A stretch of DNA of 58,158 nucleotides from Vulcanimicrobiota bacterium (GCA_027459645.1 DAIDHQ010000036.1:1-58158); one strand, 5' to 3'. Numbered from the stretch's first letter, positions 45,237 to 54,280 are shown. The notes: generated by a model from the sequence alone, not told the origin. Made by a program: numbers and translations.

Positions 45237-45979
45237 GTAACGTCATTAAACCGTACGGGGACGCGACCAACGACGGCAAGGTGCAGCTCTCGTTCACGCT
45301 GCCGATCGAATGGAGCGAAGCCGCCGACGAAGCGGCGCGCCAGCTCGTCGCAAAGATGGGCTTCACCGACGTGCAAGTCGTCGAGGGGCGCAAGATCGCG
45401 ACCGGGTTTTCGTTCTTCGTCGTCTATGGCAGCACGTCGCAGAGCATCGACTTTGCCACGATCAAAGCGCCGTCGGCCAAGACGCACGCGATGTCCATGG
45501 AAGAGATCGACGCCTTCGTGCAAGAGAAGCTCGGGCGCAAGATTCGCATCGCCGGCGCGTGCATCGGCACCGACGCGCACACCGTCGGCATCGACGCCAT
45601 CCTGAACATGAAGGGCTACAAGGGTGATTACGGCCTCGAGCGCTACCATTCGTTCGAAACCTTCAACCTGGGCAGCCAGATTGCCGTCGACGATTTCGTG
45701 AAGTTCGCGAAGGATCACGCCATCGACGCGCTCCTGGCCTCGCAGGTGGTCACGCAGAAGGGCAGCGACATCAAGAATTTCACCGCCCTTGCCGAGCTGC
45801 TCGAAGCCGAACGCCTGCGCGACCGCGTGGTGCTCATTTGCGGCGGCCCGCGCGTCACCAACCTGATGGCGAGCGAATTGGGGTACGACGCCGGGTTCGG
45901 CCGGGGGACGGTGCCCAGCGAAGTCGCCGCATTTGTGGCCACGACGCTTGCGGGACGCCTCACGCCCGGTGGCAAATAA
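45233..45979 (+). CDS. kamE: lysine 5,6-aminomutase beta subunit KamE
   Basis: 248 residues. The cobalamin-binding DxHxxG motif is GTDAHTVGIDAIL (Asp114, His116, Gly119), and Lys127 in NMKGYKG lies 11 residues after the axial histidine, exactly where the PLP lysine (Lys144 after His133) occurs in the characterised enzyme. ETFNLGSQIAVDDFVKFAKD, LLASQVVTQKGSDIKN and VLICGGPRVTNLMASELGYD complete the B12 Rossmann domain. Both cofactors' key residues are therefore present. ATG 45233 overlaps kamD; a PilZ gene follows after 10 bp. Confidence 0.95.
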   Translation: MSNVIKPYGDATNDGKVQLSFTLPIEWSEAADEAARQLVAKMGFTDVQVVEGRKIATGFSFFVVYGSTSQSIDFATIKAPSAKTHAMSMEEIDAFVQEKLGRKIRIAGACIGTDAHTVGIDAILNMKGYKGDYGLERYHSFETFNLGSQIAVDDFVKFAKDHAIDALLASQVVTQKGSDIKNFTALAELLEAERLRDRVVLICGGPRVTNLMASELGYDAGFGRGTVPSEVAAFVATTLAGRLTPGGK

Positions 45980-45989
45980 GCCCTAACCC

Positions 45990-46664
45990 GTGTTAAGCGA
46001 TCTTCTAGGCTGGTTTACCGGCAAGGATGCGAACCGGCGCAAATATCCGCGTAAGCGGAAGCCGTACCGCGCGACGGTTTCCGTGGATGGGGGGCTGACC
46101 CAGAAGCCTGCGATCGGGCTCGATATCAGCGGCGGCGGTTTGTGCGTTCTCACCCAAGAGCCGGTCGGACGCGACGAATTCGAAGTACGCGCGACGATTG
46201 AGACGCGCGTGATTCGTATGCGCGCCAAAGCTGTCTGGCAAGACACGGTCTCTCACCAGGGCAAGTCGGTTTGGCGCTATGGCATGCGCTTCACGGGCAT
46301 CTCCGCCGACGATTGGGATGCGATCATCCGCTACACCACCGACAAGCCCGTCGCGGAATCGAACAAAGCGCAGGATGAACTCGTGACCGTTCGCATGACG
46401 CCCGACGATGCCAACCGCCTGCTGCCCGTCGCCCTCCAGCAGCGCCTGTTGCAGGCCCTGGTCGAACGCCGGCGCCTCGCCCCGTTGCAAGACAACGTCA
46501 CGCCGCTCGTGCAGTATTTTTACTCAGGCGTGGTGCGCCACAACAACGCGTTGGTGCACCGCCTGACGATTCAATCGAAGGTCGTCGGTCCCGAAGGGGC
46601 CGAGATCTACGAAACGCGCTTCGTCTTCGACGACAGCGGCCAAACGGTTCAAGTCCTGAATTAG
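45990..46664 (+). CDS. PilZ-domain protein
   Basis: 224 residues from a GTG start. The c-di-GMP-binding RKxxR and D/NxSxxG boxes are present as RRKYPRKRKPYRATVSV (about 17-33) and GLDISGGGLCVL (about 44). The second half (about 125-224: VTVRMTPDDANRLLPVALQQ, TPLVQYFYSGVVRHNNALVH) is a separate domain I do not recognise. Expected role: c-di-GMP-dependent control, plausibly of surface polysaccharide or motility, given gmd/rmd immediately downstream (3 bp). Confidence 0.82.
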   Translation: MLSDLLGWFTGKDANRRKYPRKRKPYRATVSVDGGLTQKPAIGLDISGGGLCVLTQEPVGRDEFEVRATIETRVIRMRAKAVWQDTVSHQGKSVWRYGMRFTGISADDWDAIIRYTTDKPVAESNKAQDELVTVRMTPDDANRLLPVALQQRLLQALVERRRLAPLQDNVTPLVQYFYSGVVRHNNALVHRLTIQSKVVGPEGAEIYETRFVFDDSGQTVQVLN

Positions 46665-47645
<981 letters not shown>

Positions 47646-47650
47646 CCATC

Positions 47651-48586
47651 GTGCGCGCGCTCGTCACCGGTGCGACGGGCTTCGTCGGTAGGCATTTGCT
47701 CGCCGCGCTTGCCGAAGCGGGGCATGAACGCTTCGCGTGCGGTGGACCGCACGATGCCGATGCGATGCCGCTCGATCTCGCGGATCCTTCCGCGTTGCGC
47801 GGCGCGCTGGACCTGGCGCAGCCCGACGTCGTCTTTCACCTCGCCGCGCAAACCTTCGTTCCCGAGGCGCTCGCAAACCCCGGCGCCACCTACGGAACAA
47901 ACGTCACCGGCACGGCGAATCTTGCGCAAGCCCTGCGCGACTACGCGCGCGCCGAGAACGCGACGCCGCGACTGATATTCGCAAGTTCTGCGGAAGTCTA
48001 CGGCCATCAGCCGCCGCAAGCGTTTCCGCTCGTGGAAACGACGTCGCTCTCGCCGAACAATCCCTATGCCGCAAGCAAAGCCGCCGCCGAGATGTTGTTG
48101 CTCGGCGAAGCGCGCACGTTTGCGCTCGACGTCGTGATCGTGCGTTCGTTCAACCTCATCGGTCCCGGCCAGAGCGATCGCTTCGTCGTGCCGAATTTCG
48201 CAAAGCAGCTCGCGCAGATTGCGAGCGGCGGCAAGCCGGTCATGCACGTCGGCAACTTGGAAGCCAAGCGCGACTTTCTCGACGTTCGCGACGCGGCACG
48301 CGCCTACGTCGCGCTGGCGGAACGCGGCGTGCGCGGTGAAGCCTACAACCTCTGCAGCGGCAGCGTGCATGCGATTAAAGACGTGCTGCGCGAATTGATT
48401 CTTGCCGCTCACGTTCCAGTCGAAGTGCGCGAAGACCCGGAACGCATGCGTCCCTCCGATACACCGCTCTTCCTCGGAGACAATACCAAACTGCGCGCGG
48501 CCACAGGCTGGGAGCCGCGGATTGCGCTCCGCTCGTCGATTCGGGAAATCTATGCAGCAGCTTCGAGTCAGCTCGGCGCTTCCTGA
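47651..48586 (+). CDS. rmd: GDP-6-deoxy-4-keto-D-mannose reductase (Rmd-like)
   Basis: 311 residues, GTG start 5 bp after gmd. ALVTGATGFVGRHLLAALAE, VFHLAAQTFVPEALANPGAT, FASSAEVYGHQPPQAFPLVE, NNPYAASKAAAEMLLL (YxxxK), and RSFNLIGPGQSDRFVVPNFA with KRDFLDVRDAARAYVAL match Rmd, which reduces the Gmd product to GDP-D-rhamnose. GDP-fucose synthase is less likely because the fcl motif set is absent. The last 35 bases overlap the next gene. Confidence 0.88.
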   Translation: MRALVTGATGFVGRHLLAALAEAGHERFACGGPHDADAMPLDLADPSALRGALDLAQPDVVFHLAAQTFVPEALANPGATYGTNVTGTANLAQALRDYARAENATPRLIFASSAEVYGHQPPQAFPLVETTSLSPNNPYAASKAAAEMLLLGEARTFALDVVIVRSFNLIGPGQSDRFVVPNFAKQLAQIASGGKPVMHVGNLEAKRDFLDVRDAARAYVALAERGVRGEAYNLCSGSVHAIKDVLRELILAAHVPVEVREDPERMRPSDTPLFLGDNTKLRAATGWEPRIALRSSIREIYAAASSQLGAS

Positions 48587-49262
48587 CCCGCCGTTCGAGT
48601 TTTACGATGGTGCGACGCCGGCCGGCTTCGACGTCGCTTTGACGCAGGCGATCGCCAGAAGGCTCGGCCGTGAATGGTCGCTCGTGCCTTTTTCCGGCGA
48701 GAGTTTCGAAGCGATCTTCGACGGGCTCGGCGCGACGGCGGATCTCATCGCCTCGGGAACCACCGTCACCCCGGAACGGCAAGCGCGCGCGCGATTTTGC
48801 GCGCCCTACCTGCGCTCGGGGCAGAGCCTGGTCGTCAATATCGAAGCGACGCCCGGCGCGACGAGCGTCGACGCGCTGCACGGCTTAGCCGTCGGCATTC
48901 AAAAGGGCAACACGTCGGAAGCCGTCGCGCAACGCTTCCTCGTCGAAGGCAAGATCTCGCGCATCGCCTGGTATGCCTATCACGACATCGCCAAAGCGCT
49001 CGATGATTTGGAAGCGGCGCGTATCGGCGCGATCATCAAGCTCGAACCCGTCATGCGTGCGCTCACCGCATCGCGCCAAAAACTTCGCGTGGTTCAAGCC
49101 GGTCTTACGGTGGAAATGATCGCGTATTGCGTCGCGCTTGGGGACGAGGCGCTCGAGGCCGGCGTCAATGCCGCGCAGCAAGCATTGCTGGCCGACGGGA
49201 CGATCGAGACGCTCGCCAATCGATTCAATCTTCTTTCGCCGCACACGGAGATCGCTCGATGA
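48552..49262 (+). CDS. SBP family 3 (amino-acid-binding-like) protein without signal peptide
   Basis: 236 residues. The sequence begins MQQLRVSSALPDPPFEFYDG and continues TPAGFDVALTQAIARRLGRE, a classical start of periplasmic family-3 solute-binding proteins; VGIQKGNTSEAVAQRFLVEG and the final LADGTIETLANRFNLLSP also match. No signal peptide or lipobox is present, and the upstream frame lies inside rmd and is not hydrophobic, so it should be cytoplasmic unless its export signal was lost. No ABC permease or ATPase is nearby. Stop overlaps the next start (ATGA). Confidence 0.75.
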   Translation: MQQLRVSSALPDPPFEFYDGATPAGFDVALTQAIARRLGREWSLVPFSGESFEAIFDGLGATADLIASGTTVTPERQARARFCAPYLRSGQSLVVNIEATPGATSVDALHGLAVGIQKGNTSEAVAQRFLVEGKISRIAWYAYHDIAKALDDLEAARIGAIIKLEPVMRALTASRQKLRVVQAGLTVEMIAYCVALGDEALEAGVNAAQQALLADGTIETLANRFNLLSPHTEIAR

Positions 49263-49633
49263 TCCACGCGTTTCGCCTCTTCACCGGCCCCGACGATGCG
49301 TCGCACGTCGAAGAAGGCGTGCTGCACGAAGCGCCGGTCGACGTGACCTCGATGCACGTCGAAGAGACGGCCGCACACGGTTCGCTCGATTGGCACAATG
49401 CCCCCGTGCCGCAGTACGTCATCACGCTTTCGGGAACGCTCGAATTTACGACGCGCGACGGCGAGCAGTTCACGCTTCGCCCGGGCGACGTGCTCATCGC
49501 GCAAGACTGCGCCGGTAGCGGTCACACGTGGCGTTTGATCGACGATCAGCCGTGGCGGCGAGCCTACGTCGCGCTCGCGCCAGGAAGCTCGCCCCCGTTC
49601 CAGGCGACGGGAAAAGCCGCGCCTCGGCCCTAA
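49259..49633 (+). CDS. cupin-domain protein
   Basis: 124 residues. A single small cupin: LDWHNAPVPQYVITLSGTLE, then FTLRPGDVLIAQDCAGSGHT (the PGxx..xxxxxxxH second motif). The first motif lacks the usual HxH pair (HNAPVPQY), so metal binding is uncertain. ATG 49259 overlaps the stop of the binding protein gene, implying a functional link, perhaps ligand sensing or a small isomerase/dioxygenase. No specific substrate can be named. Confidence 0.75.
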   Translation: MIHAFRLFTGPDDASHVEEGVLHEAPVDVTSMHVEETAAHGSLDWHNAPVPQYVITLSGTLEFTTRDGEQFTLRPGDVLIAQDCAGSGHTWRLIDDQPWRRAYVALAPGSSPPFQATGKAAPRP

Positions 49634-49646
49634 CTACAAGCGCCCC

Positions 49647-50246
49647 ATGACCGATCCACGCAACGACGAATTTCAAGCGCTCGTCTTTAAGAACCGCGGT
49701 GCGCTGCTGACGATACCGGCCGCCATGCTGGCAGCATTCGGAAAACCGAGTGCGACGAGCGTCGCCGTCGGATTGCCGCTTGCAATCGCCGGCGAGCTGG
49801 TGCGTTGCTGGGCCGTCGGCTATTCCGGCGTCACGACGCGCGGCGACCACGTGGAGGCGCCGAAGCTGATCACCGCGGGACCCTACGCCCACGTGCGCAA
49901 TCCGCTCTACGTCGGCAACTTTATTACGGCGCTCGGCTTTGCGATTTCGTTCACCGGAAAGAACTCGTTCGCGCAGAAGCTCGCGCTCATCGGCGGCTCG
50001 CTAGGCATCATGGCCGGCGTCTATGCCACGATCATCCCGCACGAAGAGCAGTTCTTGCGCTCCCAGTTCGGCGAGGCGTTCGACCGTTATTGCGAGCGGG
50101 TGCCTCCGCTCGTGCCCCAAGCCGAGCCGGCGAGCGACCCTCAAGGCGACTGGGACCCCTCGGTCATCCGCGACGCCGAGAGCCGCACCTTCGCCACCTT
50201 CGGGGCCATGCTCGGCGTCCTGATCCTCAAGACGCTCAAGGCCTAG
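49647..50246 (+). CDS. ICMT/PEMT-like membrane methyltransferase
   Basis: 199 residues with about four hydrophobic segments. The SAM-binding signature is LITAGPYAHVRNPLYVGNFI with IPHEEQFLRSQFGEAFDRYC and RVPPLVP, as in isoprenylcysteine carboxyl methyltransferases and phospholipid methyltransferases. In bacteria such proteins methylate lipids or small metabolites. ATG 49647, 13 bp after the cupin gene. Confidence 0.8.
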   Translation: MTDPRNDEFQALVFKNRGALLTIPAAMLAAFGKPSATSVAVGLPLAIAGELVRCWAVGYSGVTTRGDHVEAPKLITAGPYAHVRNPLYVGNFITALGFAISFTGKNSFAQKLALIGGSLGIMAGVYATIIPHEEQFLRSQFGEAFDRYCERVPPLVPQAEPASDPQGDWDPSVIRDAESRTFATFGAMLGVLILKTLKA

Positions 50247-50318
50247 CGCTCGGGGGCGCTCCGGCCGACATTTGTCCTGGATGGGAAGCATGAAGCTTAA
50301 GAGAAGCCGGGGCAAGTT

Positions 50319-51680
50319 ATGAGTGCCATGAATTCCAACGCCGTCGTCCTTTCCACCGCCCGTACGCCGTTTGGCAAATTGGGCGGTGCGCTCGCGCCCC
50401 TCGATGCCACGACCCTCGGATCGCTCGCGCTGCTCGGTGCGCTGCGCCGCGCCGGCATCGACCCTTCCGAGATCGAGCACCTGATCTTCGGCCAAGTGCT
50501 GCAGGCCGGTGCGGGTCAGAATCCGGCGCGTCAGGTGCTCTTTAAAACGGGCCTCGCGAAAACGTCGACCGCCGAAACCGTTAACAAAGTGTGCGCGTCG
50601 GGGCTGCTCTCGGTGGCCAACGCGATGCGCTTGATCAACGCGGGCGCAAACAGCGTCGTCGGCGCCGGCGGCATGGAATCGATGTCGAACGCACCCTATC
50701 TCCTCAAAGACGCGCGTTTCGGCTACCGCTTCGGTGACGGCAAGCTGATCGACGCGATGATCAACGACGGCTTGTGGGATGCGTACTTCCCGATGACGAT
50801 GTCGACGCAAGGCAGCATCGTCGCAAACGAATTCGGCATGTCGCGCGAAGAGCAGGATCGCTTCGGTTACGAAAGCCATCACCGCGCGACCGTCGCGCAC
50901 GAAGCCGGCAACTTCCGCGACGAGATCGTTCCCGTAAAAGTCGCGACGAAGGCGAAGGGCAAGGCGGTGCTCGACGAGATGCCGCAACTTGCGAAGACGC
51001 GCATTCCGGCAACGGTGGGCGCCCTTCGACAAGCTCAGGGTGACACTCCCGACATGTGGGATCACACGCCGTCGCAACAGTTTACGCTCGACTACGCGAA
51101 GTGGGCGCCGTTCGTCACCGGCGACGTGCCGCATACGGTCGTCGATCGCGACGAACCCGTGCGCACCGACGCCAGCCTCGAAGCGATGGCGAAGCTCAAA
51201 CCGCTCGAACCCAACGGCACGATCACCGCGGCGAACGCGCCCGGCGTCAACGATGGCGCGGCTGCGCTGATTCTCGCCGACGCGCAATACGCGAAGGATC
51301 GCAGATATGAAGCGCTCGCAACCGTGCTCGATCACGCGACGGTCGGCTGGGATTCGCCTTATATCTGCCTGACGCCGGCAATGGCGGCACAGAAGCTGAT
51401 GGATCGCCACGGGCTATCCAAGAGCGACATCGCCGTGTGGGAAATCAACGAAGCGTTCTCAGCGGTCGCGATTACCTCGGCGCGCAATCTCGGCATCGGT
51501 GAAGAAACGATCAATCAATTCGGCGGCGCCGTCGCGATGGGGCATCCGATCGGCGCGTCGGGCGCGCGCATCGTCGGCACGCTGATCAATCAACTTCGCA
51601 AGCGCGGCGGCGGGTACGGCATCGCCTCGATCTGCTCGGGTGGCGGTCAGGGCGACGCGCTTCTCGTTAAAGTAGGCTAA
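50319..51680 (+). CDS. acetyl-CoA C-acyltransferase (thiolase) with in-frame repeat insertion
   Basis: 453 residues; common thiolases have 390-400. Catalytic residues are complete: nucleophile Cys92 in TVNKVCASG, His in GGAVAMGHPIGASG (about 408), and Cys in ICSGGGQGDALL (about 440). The extra length lies between about 215 and 290, in the loop domain; it includes ALRQAQGDT (about 235-243) encoded by a dispersed repeat. Reaction: cleavage of acetoacetyl-CoA or 3-ketoacyl-CoA. In the lysine pathway it would split acetoacetyl-CoA derived from the Kce step. It forms a pair with the acyl-CoA dehydrogenase 3 bp downstream. Confidence 0.93.
   Translation: MSAMNSNAVVLSTARTPFGKLGGALAPLDATTLGSLALLGALRRAGIDPSEIEHLIFGQVLQAGAGQNPARQVLFKTGLAKTSTAETVNKVCASGLLSVANAMRLINAGANSVVGAGGMESMSNAPYLLKDARFGYRFGDGKLIDAMINDGLWDAYFPMTMSTQGSIVANEFGMSREEQDRFGYESHHRATVAHEAGNFRDEIVPVKVATKAKGKAVLDEMPQLAKTRIPATVGALRQAQGDTPDMWDHTPSQQFTLDYAKWAPFVTGDVPHTVVDRDEPVRTDASLEAMAKLKPLEPNGTITAANAPGVNDGAAALILADAQYAKDRRYEALATVLDHATVGWDSPYICLTPAMAAQKLMDRHGLSKSDIAVWEINEAFSAVAITSARNLGIGEETINQFGGAVAMGHPIGASGARIVGTLINQLRKRGGGYGIASICSGGGQGDALLVKVG
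51021..51047. repeat. dispersed repeat inside thiolase
   Basis: GCCCTTCGACAAGCTCAGGG then TGACACT, read as ALRQAQGDT in the thiolase frame, the same frame as in both mfd copies. Confidence 0.88.
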
Positions 51681-51683
51681 CGC

Positions 51684-52847
51684 TTGCACGATACGCAAGC
51701 CCGCGCGCAGTTCGATCTGAGCGACGAGCAGCGGCAAATCGCCGCGCTCGCCGCCGAGATTGCGCAGCGTGAGATCGCTCCGCATATCGCACAGTGGGAC
51801 CGCGACCACGCGTTCCCGCGCGATCTGTATGCGAAGCTCAACGACGCCGGAATCATGGGCATCATCGTGCCCGAAAGCTACGGCGGCGTCGGCGCGGATT
51901 ACGTGTCGTATGCGCTTGCAATCGAAGAACTTGCGCGCGTCGATCCGGGGACGGCCGTGACCGTCTCGGTGCACTCGATGATCTGCAGCGCGATCCTGCG
52001 CCTAGGGACGGAAGAACAGAAGCGTCGCTGGCTTCCGAAACTCGGCGGCGGAAATCAGATCGGCGCCTTTGCGTTGACCGAACCCGATTGCGGTTCCGAT
52101 GCGGCGGCGCTGCGCGCGACGGCGAAGAAACACGGCGACGGCTACCTGCTCAACGGGCGCAAGCAGTGGTGCACGAACGGCACCTACGCCGGCGTGACGA
52201 TGGGCATGTTTCGCACGGGCGGCGGCGGCGCCAGGGGCGTGAGCGCATTTCTGATTCCCGGCGACGCGCCGGGCGTCTCCGTCGAGAAAATCACCGAAAA
52301 GCTCGGCATTCACACCAGCAACACGTGCGATCTCGCCTTCGACGACGTCGGCGTCGGCACCGACGCGCTGCTCGGCAAGGAAGGCGACGGTTTCGGATCC
52401 GCGATGACGGCGCTTGCAAGCGGACGCATCGGCATCGCCGCGCAGGCGACCGGCATACTCGCTGCATGTTTGGAGCAATCGATCGCATTTGCGAAAGACC
52501 GCGTTGCCTTCGGGCGCGCGATCGGTGCGTACGAAGGCGTGTCGTTCAAGATCGCGCAGATGGCGACCGATCTCGACGCCGCGCGGATGCTCGTCTATCG
52601 AGCGGCGGCGCTCGCCGATGCGGGTAGGCCGTTCGTCATCGAGGCGAGCAAAGCAAAGTTCTTTGCATCGACGGCCGCACGCAGACATGCGTCGGAAGCA
52701 CTGCAGATTCACGGTGGTTACGGGTACACCACCGAATTCGCGATCGAACGCTTCTATCGCGATGCGAAGATCACGGAAATCTACGAAGGAACGAGCGAAA
52801 TTCAACAGATCATCATCGCGCGCTCATTGTTAGGCAAGTTGGACTAA
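51684..52847 (+). CDS. short-chain acyl-CoA dehydrogenase
   Basis: 387 residues (family 380). TTG start 3 bp after thiolase. FAD/substrate motifs: YGGVGADYVSYALAIEEL, GAFALTEPDCGSDAAALRAT, NGRKQWCTNGTYAGVTMGMF, VAFGRAIGAYEGVSFKIAQM, ALQIHGGYGYTTEFAIERFY and the catalytic Glu in EIYEGTSEIQQIII (about 368). The Glu position marks the short/medium-chain (butyryl-CoA) class. It may reduce crotonyl-CoA from the Kal reaction or act in beta-oxidation; no etfAB genes are in the window. Confidence 0.93.
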   Translation: MHDTQARAQFDLSDEQRQIAALAAEIAQREIAPHIAQWDRDHAFPRDLYAKLNDAGIMGIIVPESYGGVGADYVSYALAIEELARVDPGTAVTVSVHSMICSAILRLGTEEQKRRWLPKLGGGNQIGAFALTEPDCGSDAAALRATAKKHGDGYLLNGRKQWCTNGTYAGVTMGMFRTGGGGARGVSAFLIPGDAPGVSVEKITEKLGIHTSNTCDLAFDDVGVGTDALLGKEGDGFGSAMTALASGRIGIAAQATGILAACLEQSIAFAKDRVAFGRAIGAYEGVSFKIAQMATDLDAARMLVYRAAALADAGRPFVIEASKAKFFASTAARRHASEALQIHGGYGYTTEFAIERFYRDAKITEIYEGTSEIQQIIIARSLLGKLD

Positions 52848-52855
52848 AAATGTAT

Positions 52856-52881
52856 GACCGCGCCGCTTTCGCGGCGCGGTC
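52856..52881 (-). terminator. strong hairpin with minus-strand T run
   Basis: A perfect 11-bp stem GACCGCGCCGC/GCGGCGCGGTC with a 4-nt loop. On the minus strand it is followed by ATACATTTTTAG, so it reads as an intrinsic terminator for the tRNA-like RNA. On the plus strand it follows the acyl-CoA dehydrogenase stop by 8 bp but lacks a T run, so there it is weaker. Confidence 0.75.
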
Positions 52882-52892
52882 ACTGGTATCGT

Positions 52893-53001
52893 GGCTGGAC
52901 CGTCGCATTCATGTTACCACGCACCGCCCACCGGTCGCAATGCCGATGCGCTGGAGCGTACGGGGATCGAACCCGTTGCGGCATGAATTGACGGTCCAGC
53001 C
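52893..53001. repeat. long inverted repeat flanking the T arm
   Basis: GGCTGGACCGTC (52893-52904) and its exact complement (52990-53001) are 85 bp apart; ATTCATG on the inner side pairs again after a 1-2 nt bulge. One arm lies inside the tRNA-like element and the other downstream of it, so in RNA this helix would compete or form a pseudoknot with the acceptor stem. Confidence 0.8.
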
Positions 53002-53023
53002 GTCGACACCATCGAAACGCCCC
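52952..53023 (-). ncRNA. tRNA-like element resembling a tmRNA without mRNA-like domain
   Basis: 72 nt on the minus strand. Acceptor strand GGGGCGT pairs fully with ACGCTCC, including a G3-U70 wobble and discriminator A, the alanine identity set used by tRNA-Ala and tmRNA. The T arm is perfect: ACGGG, loop TTCGATC, CCCGT. The 5' side reads TTCGATGGTGTCGACGG, like the TTCGACGG block after the tmRNA acceptor, and ATGCCGCA before the T arm resembles the 3' part of tmRNAs. Between them is only a 5-bp hairpin (GACGG/CCGTC, 5-nt loop), too small for an anticodon arm and with no tag sequence. CCA is not encoded (GCG follows). A T-rich terminator hairpin lies about 70 bp downstream. Could be a relic. 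Confidence 0.5.
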
Positions 53024-53070
53024 AGCGCGGGCCAATCACGCGATACCTAGGAGAAAGCAAGAGCAACGCC

Positions 53071-54249
53071 ATGAACCTCATGGAGTACCAGGGCAAGGAA
53101 TTGTTCCGCCGCTGCGGCATTCCGGTGCCGAGATCGCAACACTGCAAGACGCCCGACGAAGTCGCGGCGTTCATCGAAAAGAATCCCGGCAAGTGGGTCG
53201 TCAAAGCGCAAGTGCTGATGGGCGGCCGCGGTAAGGCCGGCAAGATCAAATTTGCGACGACGGCCGAAGAAGGGCGTAAGGTCGCGCAGGAGATCATGGC
53301 GACGCCTATGCCCCCGAATCGCCAGAATCCAAGCGGCGAACCGATTCATTCGGTGCTCGTGGAAGAGACGCTCGAGGTTGCACTCGAAGCGTATACCGCG
53401 ATCAGCGTCGACCGCACGACGAAGAAGCCGGCGATCATCGTCACCAAATTCGGCGGCATGGACGTCGAAGAAGTGCACGAGAAACATCCAGAGTCGTTTG
53501 CAACGTTCTTCGTCGATACGGCGATCGGCTATTCGCCCTTCATCGGGCGCGAACTCGCCTTTAAAACCGATCTCGATGCCGGCTATCGCAAGCAGTTCCC
53601 CGCGATCGTCGCCGGCATGTACGATCTCTTCTTCAAGTACGGCGCGAAGCTCGTCGAGATCAATCCGCTCGTACTCACCAAAGACGGGCGCGTGATCGCG
53701 GCCGACGCGAAAGTTGAAATCGACGACGACGCGCTCTTCCGCCATCCGGAATTCAAGGATTGGCAGCAAGTGTTGCCGCTGGATGAAGACGAGACGCTTG
53801 CAACGCAAGCGGGCCTGGGCATCCGCAACTTCCGCCGCTTCGGTGGAACCGTCGGCACGATGGCCAACGGCGCGGGCCTTGCGATGGGGACGATGGACGC
53901 GGTGAAAAACGCGGGCGGCGAGATCGCGAACTTCCTCGACGTCGGCGGCGGCGCAAACGCCGAGCGCGTGCGCAGCTGTTACGAACTCGTCGTCAATCAC
54001 ACGGGCGCGAAGGTGTTCTTCGTCAATATCTTCGGCGGCATCACTCGCGGCGACGAAGTCGCCAAAGGCATCGTCGAAGCACTCAAAACGACGAAGTCGC
54101 GCAAGATTCCGCTCGTCATTCGTTTGACGGGCACGAACGAAGAAGAAGGCCGCCGGATTCTCGCGGACGCGGGCATGACGCCGGTCGAAACGATGGACGA
54201 AGGCGCGAAGCGCGCCGTCGAATTGGCCGCCTCCGGCGTGTCATCCTGA
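53071..54249 (+). CDS. sucC: succinyl-CoA synthetase beta subunit
   Basis: 392 residues (family about 388). ATP-grasp domain: MNLMEYQGKELFRRCGIPVP, KAQVLMGGRGKAGKIKFA, LVEETLEVALEAYTAISVDR; C-terminal ligase part: LVEINPLVLTKDGRVIAADA, FLDVGGGANAERV, FFVNIFGGITRGDEVAKGIV. With SucD it makes succinyl-CoA from succinate, CoA and ATP/GTP (reversible TCA step). The last residues GVSS and the TGA stop are provided by a repeat copy. SD AGGAG lies about 20 bp before ATG 53071, so initiation spacing is loose. Confidence 0.96.
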   Translation: MNLMEYQGKELFRRCGIPVPRSQHCKTPDEVAAFIEKNPGKWVVKAQVLMGGRGKAGKIKFATTAEEGRKVAQEIMATPMPPNRQNPSGEPIHSVLVEETLEVALEAYTAISVDRTTKKPAIIVTKFGGMDVEEVHEKHPESFATFFVDTAIGYSPFIGRELAFKTDLDAGYRKQFPAIVAGMYDLFFKYGAKLVEINPLVLTKDGRVIAADAKVEIDDDALFRHPEFKDWQQVLPLDEDETLATQAGLGIRNFRRFGGTVGTMANGAGLAMGTMDAVKNAGGEIANFLDVGGGANAERVRSCYELVVNHTGAKVFFVNIFGGITRGDEVAKGIVEALKTTKSRKIPLVIRLTGTNEEEGRRILADAGMTPVETMDEGAKRAVELAASGVSS

Positions 54250-54276
54250 GCGGAACGAAGTGGAGTCGAAGGATTG
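54238..54276. repeat. dispersed repeat bridging sucC and sucD
   Basis: GTGTCATCCTGAGCGGAACG followed by AAGTGGAGTCGAAGGATTG. It contains the sucC stop codon and makes up nearly the whole sucC-sucD gap. Confidence 0.85.
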
Positions 54277-54280
54277 AATC

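Noticed and set aside
50001-51410. 469-codon open frame on the minus strand
   Set aside because: Antisense to the ICMT-like gene and thiolase; both plus-strand products have complete catalytic motifs.
52952-53023. Ordinary tRNA (for example tRNA-Pro with TGG in the loop)
   Set aside because: The would-be anticodon stem has only four or five pairs with a 5-nt loop, position 33 is not U, and no proper D arm or 5-nt variable loop fits.
52893-53023. Circularly permuted two-piece tmRNA gene
   Set aside because: In permuted genes the T arm and 3' end precede the 5' GGGGC piece; here the 5' acceptor strand comes first.
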